Source of the DNA: an uncultured Clostridia bacterium
Lineage (GTDB): Bacteria; Bacillota; Clostridia; Oscillospirales; Acutalibacteraceae
Direction of reading: 5' to 3'
Assembly (NCBI GenBank): GCA_947302895.1
Contig: CAMYWU010000046.1
Span: forward strand, 1-9,259
Length of the DNA: 9,259 bases
A model generated the notes under the pieces. The model was not told the DNA's origin. It worked only from the letters and a program-made list of their open reading frames with translations, and searched no databases. The translations under genes were made by a program, and so were the position numbers. Shown here piece after piece: positions 1-6,545 of this stretch. Positions within the stretch are counted from its first letter, which is position 1; every line of letters starts with the position of its first letter.

Positions 1-119
1 TTATCCATTCAATTAAGATCGGGTGCGGGTGTCCCGCCCTCAATTCTCAATTCTCAATTCTCAATTATCCATTCAATTAAGATCGGGTGCGGGTGTCCCG
101 CCCTCAATTCTCAATTCTC
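1..119. repeat. Two-copy direct repeat, 64-bp period
   Basis: Bases 1-55 recur exactly at 65-119, offset by 64 nt. Each copy starts with ttatccattcaattaagatc, continues into a GC-rich core containing the 13-nt palindrome gcggg-tgt-cccgc (25-37 and 89-101), and ends in CTCAATT heptamers. The copy boundary falls inside the heptamer run, which is where slippage or unequal exchange would be expected. The repeat lies just downstream of the iolG stop codon and may continue past the left window edge. It has no coding potential. Spacers of this style are common in clostridial genomes (general knowledge, not checked here). Confidence 0.9.
39..66. repeat. CTCAATT heptamer array (4 units)
   Basis: Four perfect head-to-tail copies of ctcaatt occupy 39-45, 46-52, 53-59 and 60-66. 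The array begins one base after the palindrome at 25-37 and runs directly into the second copy of the 64-bp repeat. It looks like a slippage-prone microsatellite, and no function can be assigned. Confidence 0.9.
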
Positions 120-137
120 CATTTTCAATTTTCAATT
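103..137. repeat. Degenerating CTCAATT heptamer array (5 units)
   Basis: Two perfect ctcaatt units (103-116) are followed by ctccatt, ttcaatt and ttcaatt (117-137). The period of 7 is kept while the units drift. It starts one base after the palindrome at 89-101 and stops immediately before the hairpin over the iolG stop codon. Confidence 0.8.
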
Positions 138-168
138 GATGAAATAGGGCTTATGCCTCTATTTCATC
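138..168 (-). other. Hairpin straddling the iolG stop codon
   Basis: The arms gatgaaatag (138-147) and ctatttcatc (159-168) are perfect 10-bp complements. GGC (148-150) and GCC (155-157) can extend the stem with one bulged base and a 4-nt loop. The TAA stop (153-151) lies in the loop and inner stem. On the minus strand it is followed by aattgaaaattg and not a T-run, so it is a poor rho-independent terminator. It may protect the transcript 3' end or belong to the repeat region. The structure is visible in the sequence, but the role is unknown. Confidence 0.6.
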
Positions 169-1184
169 AAGCTTAACAGGTCTGTGCTCTGCAACTGAAA
201 GCTTTGCTGCAAGGCCGAGACGAAGAGCCTCAAGACCGTCGTTTACAGTTGTCTGAGTGTCTTTATCATTAACAACTGCATCAATAAACTCTGTCATTTC
301 GTCGGTGAAGGACTTCATATATCTTTCAAGGAAGAAATAGAGGGGCTTATCGGTCATATTGCCGTCTGCATTAATATATGAAACATTGGTTGGAGTATCG
401 TTTGCTGCAGAAGCCTGACCCTCAGAGCCGAATACCTCAAGTCTCTGGTCGTAACCAAAGCATGCCTTGCGGCAGTTATCAATAACGCCGATTGCGCCGC
501 TCTTGAACTTAAGAGCAACAAGCGCAGTATCAACATCGCCTGCCTCACCGATTGCCGGGTCTACCATAACGGTTGCATTTGCATAAACCTCTTCAACCTC
601 ACCGCCGATGAAACGAGCCATATCGAAATCATGAACTGTCATATCAAGGAAGATACCGCCTGAAACCTTAACATAGCTAACCGGGGGCGGCTCAGGATCA
701 CGGGAAGTGATTTTGATTATCTGAAGCTCGCCGAGCTTACCCTTGTTTGCAAGGTCTTTGATATGAGCAAAATTATGGTCGTATCTTCTGTTGAAACCTA
801 TCTGAAGCTTAACGCCTGCCTTTTCAACAGCTGCAATAACTTTTTTGATTTTTGCAATAGTTAAATCAACGGGCTTTTCACAGAAGATATGCTTGCCTGC
901 CTCAGCAGCCTCGCAAGCGATATCCGCATGGGTATCCGTTGATGAGCAGCAATCTTTTGTTGCTTTTCGGATATTAATCTTTGGATTTCGGGATTGTTTA
1001 AAATCTCGTGATAATCCTGATAATAATTCGGAATACCAAGCTCCTCGGCAACCTTCTTTGCACCGTCAACAAAGATATCCGAAATTGCAACAATCTCTGC
1101 CTGAGGGATATGGTATGTAATTGATTTTGCGTGAACCTGACCAATTCTTCCGGCACCGATGATGCCAACCTTGAGTTTCTCCAT
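151..1184 (-). pseudogene. iolG: Frameshifted inositol 2-dehydrogenase-like oxidoreductase (Gfo/Idh/MocA family)
   Basis: Intact family members oxidise myo-inositol (or a related sugar) at C2 with NAD in the cytoplasm. The start at 1184 gives MEKLKVGIIGAGRIG, an N-terminal Rossmann fold with GxGxxG at residues 10-15, and has GGAGGT 6 nt upstream. The frame matches the family to 'NNPEIQ' (residue 68, about 981), then drifts into non-homologous residues and stops at 861. The homologous frame resumes at 'CSSTDTHADIAC' from about 948 and runs to the TAA at 153-151. It carries the EKP motif with the catalytic lysine, ITSRDPEPPP, and GGIFLDMTVHDFDMAR, whose D-x3-H pair matches the family catalytic Asp/His. 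About 35 nt (949-983) stand where roughly 15 are expected. Removing 20 nt would restore a normal length of about 337 residues. Substrate specificity within the family is uncertain. The break could be a real mutation or an assembly error. The gene is monocistronic within the window. Confidence 0.82.
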
Positions 1185-1190
1185 AGACTT

Positions 1191-1196
1191 ACCTCC
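1191..1196 (-). promoter_or_regulatory. Ribosome binding site of iolG
   Basis: GGAGGT on the minus strand lies 6 nt before ATG 1184-1182. It fixes the start there instead of at the in-frame upstream Met at 1211, which would add a non-homologous MLCIYGGKS extension. Confidence 0.9.
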
Positions 1197-1221
1197 GTAA
1201 ATACATAGCAATTTGCGTTTT

Positions 1222-1237
1222 CTGCGATTTTTCGCAG
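1222..1237 (-). other. Small hairpin in the iolG 5' leader
   Basis: The minus strand reads ctgcga-aaaa-tcgcag, a perfect 6-bp stem with a 4-A loop, about 38 nt upstream of the start codon. No T-run follows, so it is not a terminator. It could stabilise the leader or be incidental. Confidence 0.45.
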
Positions 1238-1255
1238 GACATACGCTATCGCTTT

Positions 1256-1284
1256 ATTTTAGCATAGTATTTATACTAATGCAA
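1256..1284 (-). promoter_or_regulatory. Sigma-A promoter of iolG
   Basis: On the minus strand, TTGCAT (-35, 1284-1279) is followed after exactly 17 nt by TAAAAT (-10, 1261-1256). This predicts a start near 1249 and a leader of about 65 nt. The -35 box begins one base after the T-run of the upstream gene's terminator, which supports independent transcription of iolG. Confidence 0.7.
1262..1282. promoter_or_regulatory. Palindromic operator candidate in the iolG promoter spacer
   Basis: The minus strand reads gcattagtataaatactatgc. The core TAGTAT-AA-ATACTA is a perfect 14-bp palindrome, and flanking GCA/TGC extend it with one offset base. It fills the -35/-10 spacer, the classic place for a repressor to block polymerase. 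The GT(N6)AC core suits a GntR-type site better than a LacI-type site, which usually has a central CG. That family guess is weak, and no regulator gene is in the window. Confidence 0.5.
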
Positions 1285-1285
1285 C

Positions 1286-1314
1286 AAAAAAAAGACGGCA
1301 CAGCCGTCTTTTTT
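1286..1314 (-). terminator. Rho-independent terminator after the 584-aa gene
   Basis: gacggc (1294-1299) pairs with gccgtc (1303-1308) around a 3-nt loop, extended by A:T pairs on both sides. On the minus strand an 8-T run follows (1293-1286), and the hairpin touches the TGA stop (1316-1314). The A/T flanks make it potentially bidirectional, though no plus-strand gene needs it. Confidence 0.9.
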
Positions 1315-3068
1315 CAACTTGTCATTGTATCGGTGTACAGTGTTACAAATTCACCGTTTACCTTTTCATAAATTGCATAGCCTTTATAGATATAATCCTT
1401 CGAGGCAAGACCGTTAATACAGATTGAAAACTGATGTGCGCCGACATAGCGGGTTGACTTTGCTCGGATGATTGTATAATCCTCAAAGTTCCCTGCATTT
1501 TCAACGGTTAAATCCTCTTCATCAAGCTCATAGCCGTTTTTATTAACGCCGATAACAACACCGTATTCTCTTACTCTGTCGCCTGTTTCAAAAATCTGGC
1601 CGTTGAATATAACCTTTGTGCCTTCAATTATTGCGCCGGTCTTTCTCATATTAATCGCAGGAAGGCTGAAACCGAAATCATCAAACTCCTCCTGAGTTAC
1701 CGCAGTAAGAGTTATTGATTCGCTTGCTAAAAATGATATATCGCTTCCTATTGCAAAGGGTCTGTATTCACCCTGTGAAGCATCAACGGTTTCAACCCAG
1801 GCATAGCAATTATCGCCGCCGCTGAGTTCAATCTTTGTATTATATGCAACGGAGTCATTAAAGCCTATTCCGTTTTCGAGAGCTGTTGCATTAACCGCAC
1901 AATCGGCATCGCCGCTGTATTCGTAATACGCCTGAATTTTTGTATCACGGCTTACTGATATTACATCGCCCTCTGATAAAAGATTATCAGTATCATAGCC
2001 AATATAATAGCCTTTAAAAACATAGTTCCGGCAGGCTTTTGCGGGTGGAAGTTCATAGCTTGAGTCGGCAAATGTCATAAGCTGGAGGGCTGATTTTTCG
2101 GAATTATTATCATAAACCCTGTGGATTTTAATCATATTCGGAGTTTGAGTGCTTCTCGTTTCGGCATAGATATTCATATTACCGAAAACCTTTGCTCTGA
2201 AGCTTTCGCCATATCCCTGAAACTGCCTTGACCTTGCAGCGGTTTCGCTTGAAAAATCCATATACCAGGCTGTATCCTCAATATCGGTATAAGCAATAAC
2301 AGTTGAACCGTAGGTTGCAGTATACGGCGAGTTATCGCCTGTTGATGTTCCGTTCTGGAAGCTTGTATCAACAATTGTATCAGATGTTGTTACGGTATAT
2401 GCTTTAACGGAAACATAGAGCGCATCAAGTATCGTTCGGGTTGCATCATCAACATTCTGCTGGGTTGCAGTTTCCTTGAATGCAGAAATTGTTGAGGTGT
2501 TTTCGCCATCAAGCGCATCGGTATAAGTCAGCTTTGAGGTTTTAACAAGAATATTTGCAATTCTTATAGCGCTTCCTATGCTCTTTGTTGAGGAATAAAT
2601 ATCCGAATCAAGCTTATTAACCGTTTCAGCAGCAACCATATAAGCTGATAAATCGGCGGAGCCGCTGACGCTCTGGAGCGATGAATACGCTAAATTGATA
2701 TTATCCGCAAGAAGATTTGCAGCCTCCTCATCCTCCGAGGTAAATCCGCTTAAATCCTCTGCCCCGAGATACTCGGCAACACCCGAAGCGCTTGCAGCAT
2801 TAATAAGTGCCTGCATGGAATTCACGTTATAAAAAGCCGCTTTTGCGTCTAAATCAATTAAAAATGCATTTGCTTTTTGATATGCCTTTTGCAGCTGGGA
2901 AAAATCAACCGAAGCGCTTTTTGCACCCTTAGGGGAGGCGCTGTAGGTCTGTACGGAATCCTCGAGAGAATTTGGGGTTTCAGCATATGCAGGCGCAGCA
3001 AAAAGCATCGGCAAAGCAAATGCCAATGTTAATAAAGCAACAATAATACGACTTGAAATATGCTTCAC
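1314..3068 (-). CDS. Secreted multidomain protein, 584 aa, minimal member of the paralogue family
   Basis: No precise function recognised. GTG 3068-3066 is chosen as the start because GGGGGA lies 6 nt upstream and it gives VKHISSRIIVALLTLAFALP, a typical Sec signal peptide with probable cleavage after AYA (residue 29). The in-frame ATG at 3140 would overlap the promoter. Approximate layout from the GTG: FIVAR-like helical repeats at 54-133 and 139-223; a beta region with AWYMDFSSE near 267; an InlB/Flg_new-like stretch at 344-383 (YVFKGYYIG to AYYEY); a second beta stretch at 384-466 (YRPFAIGSDISFLASESITL); and a terminal FN3-like domain at 467-581 with EYGVVIG, RAKST, VGAHQF and YKGYAIY. It ends LYTDTMTS. 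The shared module starts only about 25 residues after the signal peptide, so it lacks the N-terminal domains of its neighbours. No LPXTG, C-terminal membrane helix or dockerin is seen. It is probably extracellular, perhaps adhesive or structural (inference). Confidence 0.9.
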   Translation of the reverse strand: MKHISSRIIVALLTLAFALPMLFAAPAYAETPNSLEDSVQTYSASPKGAKSASVDFSQLQKAYQKANAFLIDLDAKAAFYNVNSMQALINAASASGVAEYLGAEDLSGFTSEDEEAANLLADNINLAYSSLQSVSGSADLSAYMVAAETVNKLDSDIYSSTKSIGSAIRIANILVKTSKLTYTDALDGENTSTISAFKETATQQNVDDATRTILDALYVSVKAYTVTTSDTIVDTSFQNGTSTGDNSPYTATYGSTVIAYTDIEDTAWYMDFSSETAARSRQFQGYGESFRAKVFGNMNIYAETRSTQTPNMIKIHRVYDNNSEKSALQLMTFADSSYELPPAKACRNYVFKGYYIGYDTDNLLSEGDVISVSRDTKIQAYYEYSGDADCAVNATALENGIGFNDSVAYNTKIELSGGDNCYAWVETVDASQGEYRPFAIGSDISFLASESITLTAVTQEEFDDFGFSLPAINMRKTGAIIEGTKVIFNGQIFETGDRVREYGVVIGVNKNGYELDEEDLTVENAGNFEDYTIIRAKSTRYVGAHQFSICINGLASKDYIYKGYAIYEKVNGEFVTLYTDTMTS

Positions 3069-3074
3069 ATTTAT

Positions 3075-3080
3075 TCCCCC
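3075..3080 (-). promoter_or_regulatory. Ribosome binding site selecting the GTG start
   Basis: The minus strand carries GGGGGA, 6 nt before GTG 3068-3066. It is the only purine-rich block suitably placed, and it decides against the upstream ATG at 3140. Confidence 0.7.
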
Positions 3081-3101
3081 AAAACATCTAATATCTAATA
3101 T

Positions 3102-3131
3102 ATAATATAGCACAAAATAGCTTTTTGTCAA
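3102..3131 (-). promoter_or_regulatory. Promoter of the 584-aa secreted protein gene
   Basis: A perfect TTGACA -35 box (3131-3126) is followed by two overlapping -10 choices: TATATT (3109-3104, spacer 16) or TATTAT (3107-3102, spacer 18). The leader would be short, under about 30 nt. A directly repeated heptamer (ctaatat twice, plus strand 3088-3101) lies at the likely start of transcription. Confidence 0.75.
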
Positions 3132-3157
3132 TAAAAGCAAAACTGACTATATTTTAA

Positions 3158-3204
3158 GGGACGTCGAGGACACCGTCCCCTACAATTCGGACGGATGATA
3201 TCCG
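3158..3204. repeat. GC-rich intergenic palindromes
   Basis: There are two inverted repeats in series. gggacg (3158-3163) pairs with cgtccc (3174-3179) around cgaggac, and cggat-gat-atccg (3192-3204) is a 13-nt palindrome with 5-bp arms. The block is much more GC-rich than its flanks and has no coding potential. It resembles dispersed clostridial intergenic repeats by style (recollection, not a search). It lies between the upstream gene's terminator and the promoter at 3102-3131. Confidence 0.7.
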
Positions 3205-3207
3205 CCC

Positions 3208-3259
3208 CTACCTGCTACCTACTATCTGCTACCTGCTACTTGCTACCTGCTACCTGCTA
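3208..3259. repeat. CTACCTG heptamer array (7 units plus CTA)
   Basis: Seven consecutive 7-nt units run from 3208 to 3256: ctacctg, ctaccta, ctatctg, ctacctg, ctacttg, ctacctg, ctacctg, then a partial cta. Four are perfect and the other three differ by one base. The array starts 3 nt after the palindrome ending at 3204 and runs into the T-tract of the upstream gene's terminator. Confidence 0.95.
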
Positions 3260-3292
3260 AAAAAATCGCAAAGCCGAAGCTTTGCGATTTTT
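3259..3292 (-). terminator. Rho-independent terminator after the 1080-aa gene
   Basis: A perfect 14-bp stem (3261-3274 with 3279-3292) is closed on the minus strand by a C(TTCG)G tetraloop, an exceptionally stable RNA loop. A 7-T tract (3265-3259) overlaps the stem base. It begins 2 nt after the TAA stop (3297-3295). Confidence 0.95.
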
Positions 3293-3294
3293 GG

Positions 3295-6200
3295 TTACAT
3301 TACATCAGTATAAACAGTTACGTACTCTCTGTTTGTTTTTTCATATATTACATAACCTCTGTATACAAAATCCTTGCCTGCAAGTCCGTTAATGCCGATT
3401 GAGAACTGATTTGCGCCAACTGATTTGGTCGATTTAGCACGAATAATATCATAGTCCTCATAACTTCCTGCATTTTCAGCAGTAATATCATTTGAATTAA
3501 TAGGCTCGCCGTTCTTTGAAACGCCGATAATAATTCCGTATTCTCTTACTGCGCTTCCCATTTCAACAACCTGAGCATTGAAAACAACCTTTGTTCCGTT
3601 TGTAATATAGCCGTCTTTTCTCATATTGATTACAGGAAGTGAGAAATTATAGGAGTTAAACTCTTCCTCAGTTACTGCGATAAGTGTTATGGATTCAGTT
3701 GCAAAGAAGGTTATATCGCTTCCGATTGCAAAGGGTCTGAACTTGCCTGTTGAAACCTCTTCAATCCATGCATATGAATTATCGCCGCCTTCAAGCTCAA
3801 TCTTTGTATTATATGCAACAGAATCGTTGAAGCCCTTTCCGTTTTCAAGAGCAGAAGCATTAACAGCATATTCAGCGCTGCCGTTATAAGTATAAATTGC
3901 TTTGATATCAGTATCGCCGTTTATTTCAATAACGTCATTTGCCGACTTAATCTCTCCCCCAACCTCGTAACCCGAGAAGCTGTAGCTTGAATATGCAGGA
4001 GCTTCAGGAAGAGTATAGCTATTCTCAACGAAGGAAATCAGCTGAACAGGAGTTTTTTCTGAATCGTTGCTGTAGTTTCTTATAATACGAACTCTGTTTG
4101 GAGTTGCCTCAGTTCTCTTTTCAGCATATATATTAATATCTGCAACAACCTTTGTTACAAAGCTCTCGCCATAGCCCTGATACTGCTTTGACCTTGAGGT
4201 TGATTCGCTTGAGAAATCCATATACCAGGCTGTTTCGTTGTTGTTTGAATGAGCAATAACATTTGAGCCATAGGTAGCGGAGTACGGGCTTTCTTCGCCT
4301 GTTGAAGTTCCGTTCTGGAAGCTGATATCAATAGTTGAATCGTTTGTTACTATATTATAGTACTTAACGCTGACATAAAGAGCATCAATAATCGTTCTTG
4401 TTGCATAGTCAACATTCTGCTGAGTTGGTGCTCCGTTAAAACAGGAAATCGTGGACGTGTTTTCCCCATTTAATGCATCGGCATAATCAATAGCAGTTGT
4501 TCCGATAAGAATATTTGCAATTCTTGTTGCGCTGCCGATTGATTTTGTATCGCTGTACACGTCCTTATCAAGACTGTTGATTGTTTCAGCCGCAGCGCTA
4601 TATGCCGACATATCAGCATCACCGATTATTCCATTAAGCGATGCACAGGCAAAATAAATATCCTGAGCAAGTGCGTTTGCAACTGCTTCGTCGCTTGTTC
4701 CGTATTCGCTGATATCCTCAGCACTCAGATATTCAACAACCTGGCTGTTGCCAAGCGCATCAATAAGCGCCTGAACAGATGTGGTATCGTATCTTGCAAC
4801 CTTTTCATCAAGCCCAAGAAGAATATCGTTGCCCTTTGAATATGCCCTTCTCAGTTCGGTAAAATCCGCATGGGGCTCGGGTGTTTTATATGCGTTGTAA
4901 TCATCAACAAGGCTCTTGATTTCGTTTGAAGAAGCCGCAAGAGCGCTGTCATCGGATACATCAAGCTCTTTAGGATTAAATTCAAGTATGCGAGCAACAG
5001 TTTCATAATATTTTCTCAGCGAAGACTTTGAATAATCAGCCTCGTTTGAGGTTATATTATTGAAATTATCTTTAAAATCAGTAGATGAAACAATATCAGC
5101 CAAAGGCTTGATATTAAGTACTCTTAAATCAATATCTGTTTTGCCGTTGATTGTTATTGAGTTCCAGTTGCTAAGGCTGTTCCAGGCTGTCTGACCTCCA
5201 ATCCAATGGCCGCAGGCATCAACATGACCTCTGAAAGTTGGAACAGCAGGGATGCTATAGTAATAGTTTTCGCCAAAATCAATTGAAGAATTATCGTAAT
5301 AAATAGCATTTGCAACGGTTATAGGTGATTTATCGGTAAAATGACCCTCGCTGTGGGAATAATAGCTACCTACAACTATGTTTTCATTATAATGATTCTT
5401 TTGTTCGGGGTCGTAGTTAATTCTGTTAACACCGTATGCTTTATCGGTCTGTGAGCTGAATAAATTATCCCAGGTTCTGTCGCCCGAGCAAACATACCAA
5501 TCGTCTGTTAAGCTCCAGTTTGCAGCGTTATCAGTTGCAAGATAGTTAACGCCGTAATGAACCGTTGTTGCGGTTGCTGAAGACTTCTGAATCTTTGCAA
5601 TAAGAGGATAACCGATTGCGCAGTCCTCGGAAGAATAGAGATAAACAACTCTGCTTGATGCAGGATAGATATTGAAGCCAAGCTTGTTGTTTCCGTCTAA
5701 AACGCCCTCAAAATAATTTGAATCAAAGTTTCCGTTTGCGGAATATAAAACATTATCGGTATATGCTTTTCCGCCGCTTGAAAACTGAATTCTGCCCGAG
5801 GTTGCTTCAAGGTTTTTTCCGTTATATGAAGCCATTTTCACTTTAACATAGGTTTCATCATCAAGCTCGGCGCTTTCATAGCTGAGCTTGGGAAAACCTG
5901 CCCAGATATCCGACCACTGAGTTTGGGCAGGCTCATTAAACATTGCAACAAAAACGATTGAGCCCCAGCGCTCATCAACAGCCTTGTTTAGCACATCAAC
6001 AAGCTCATCATTTGAAAAGCTGAGAGTTGCGCTATCGGAATCAAAAACGTGCTGAACCGAATAGAGCGGAGCGCTCTCGGTTATTCCGAAAGCCGCCTTA
6101 TAGGTTGAAGGGCCCTCTGTTCCGTAGCCCAACGAGGAATCACGGAAGTTGCTGTTGTTGAGATAATTGCTGTAATCGCTCATATCAGCAGGATTGCAAT

Positions 6201-6537
6201 ACCAGAAATCAAGATACTGATTCGGAATATTGGTATTGTTTATGCTCCAGATATCCTCCAAAAAAGTTGCAGAGGTTACCACGGAGCCGCCCTTGATTGC
6301 TGATAAATCAAATTCCCAAAGGATTGCGGACATATTATCATCGCCGCCATCATTCGTAATACAGCCGTTGTCGCCCGAGCCTCTGCCGCTGTTTCCTGTT
6401 CGAACAAGGCCCGAATTAATCGGCGCAGCTTCGCTAACCGTTTCAGCACTCGCAGAAAAAGGAACGGCAAAAACTGTTGGCATTGCCATTATCACTGCGA
6501 TTAAAACAGCCAGAATGCGTTTTGAGATTGTTTTCAT
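3295..6537 (-). CDS. Large secreted protein, 1080 aa, with jelly-roll-like N-terminus and shared C-terminal module
   Basis: No specific function recognised. ATG 6537 is the start: GGAG lies 8 nt upstream, whereas the in-frame GTG at 6546 overlaps that site. Residues 1 to about 32 (MKTISKRILAVLIAVIMAMP to SASAE) form a Sec signal peptide. Residues about 40-235 contain ILWEFDLSAI, a VVTSATF strand and FPKLSYES, a pattern like DNRLRE/CBM-type jelly rolls (weak inference). Residues about 236-475 are unrecognised, beta-like and rich in aromatic residues and Asn. Residues about 476-550 are helical. The shared module begins near 558 (DFTELRRAYSKGN): two FIVAR-like repeats, AWYMDFSSE, an InlB/Flg_new-like stretch (YSFSGYEVG), FRPFAIGSDITFFATESITL, and a terminal FN3-like domain with REYGIIIG, RAKST, VGANQF and YRGYVIY, ending VYTDVM. 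Long identical blocks with the 584-aa protein indicate fairly recent duplication. No anchor motif is visible. Adhesin, glycan-binding or surface-layer roles are possible. Confidence 0.93.
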   Translation of the reverse strand: MKTISKRILAVLIAVIMAMPTVFAVPFSASAETVSEAAPINSGLVRTGNSGRGSGDNGCITNDGGDDNMSAILWEFDLSAIKGGSVVTSATFLEDIWSINNTNIPNQYLDFWYCNPADMSDYSNYLNNSNFRDSSLGYGTEGPSTYKAAFGITESAPLYSVQHVFDSDSATLSFSNDELVDVLNKAVDERWGSIVFVAMFNEPAQTQWSDIWAGFPKLSYESAELDDETYVKVKMASYNGKNLEATSGRIQFSSGGKAYTDNVLYSANGNFDSNYFEGVLDGNNKLGFNIYPASSRVVYLYSSEDCAIGYPLIAKIQKSSATATTVHYGVNYLATDNAANWSLTDDWYVCSGDRTWDNLFSSQTDKAYGVNRINYDPEQKNHYNENIVVGSYYSHSEGHFTDKSPITVANAIYYDNSSIDFGENYYYSIPAVPTFRGHVDACGHWIGGQTAWNSLSNWNSITINGKTDIDLRVLNIKPLADIVSSTDFKDNFNNITSNEADYSKSSLRKYYETVARILEFNPKELDVSDDSALAASSNEIKSLVDDYNAYKTPEPHADFTELRRAYSKGNDILLGLDEKVARYDTTSVQALIDALGNSQVVEYLSAEDISEYGTSDEAVANALAQDIYFACASLNGIIGDADMSAYSAAAETINSLDKDVYSDTKSIGSATRIANILIGTTAIDYADALNGENTSTISCFNGAPTQQNVDYATRTIIDALYVSVKYYNIVTNDSTIDISFQNGTSTGEESPYSATYGSNVIAHSNNNETAWYMDFSSESTSRSKQYQGYGESFVTKVVADINIYAEKRTEATPNRVRIIRNYSNDSEKTPVQLISFVENSYTLPEAPAYSSYSFSGYEVGGEIKSANDVIEINGDTDIKAIYTYNGSAEYAVNASALENGKGFNDSVAYNTKIELEGGDNSYAWIEEVSTGKFRPFAIGSDITFFATESITLIAVTEEEFNSYNFSLPVINMRKDGYITNGTKVVFNAQVVEMGSAVREYGIIIGVSKNGEPINSNDITAENAGSYEDYDIIRAKSTKSVGANQFSIGINGLAGKDFVYRGYVIYEKTNREYVTVYTDVM

Positions 6538-6545
6538 AAATATCA

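Noticed and set aside
949..983. Programmed ribosomal frameshift in the iolG-like gene
   Set aside because: A -1 shift would be needed, but the CAACAAAAG context does not form a standard X-XXY-YYZ slippery heptamer. Known family members do not use frameshifting, and extra bases explain the break better.
845..1120. Plus-strand open frame of 91 codons
   Set aside because: It is antisense to the iolG-like gene, whose minus-strand translation carries clear family motifs on both sides. It has no homology-like pattern of its own.
2174..2374. Minus-strand alternate-frame open frames (2174-2374, 354-548, 6276-6470)
   Set aside because: They lie inside genes whose main frame is supported by paralogy or family motifs, and they look like low-complexity shadow translations.
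3069..3140. ATG at 3140 as the start of the 584-aa protein (24 extra residues)
   Set aside because: It would place the start upstream of the TTGACA promoter elements and put non-signal residues ahead of a signal peptide. The GTG at 3068 has GGGGGA at the right distance and matches the paralogue's N-terminus.
3208..3259. CRISPR array
   Set aside because: The units are contiguous 7-mers with no spacers, and no cas gene is nearby.
3158..3259. Insertion sequence or integrated element between the paralogues
   Set aside because: No transposase or integrase frame and no convincing terminal inverted repeats with target duplication are visible. The spacer is only short repeats plus a terminator and promoter.
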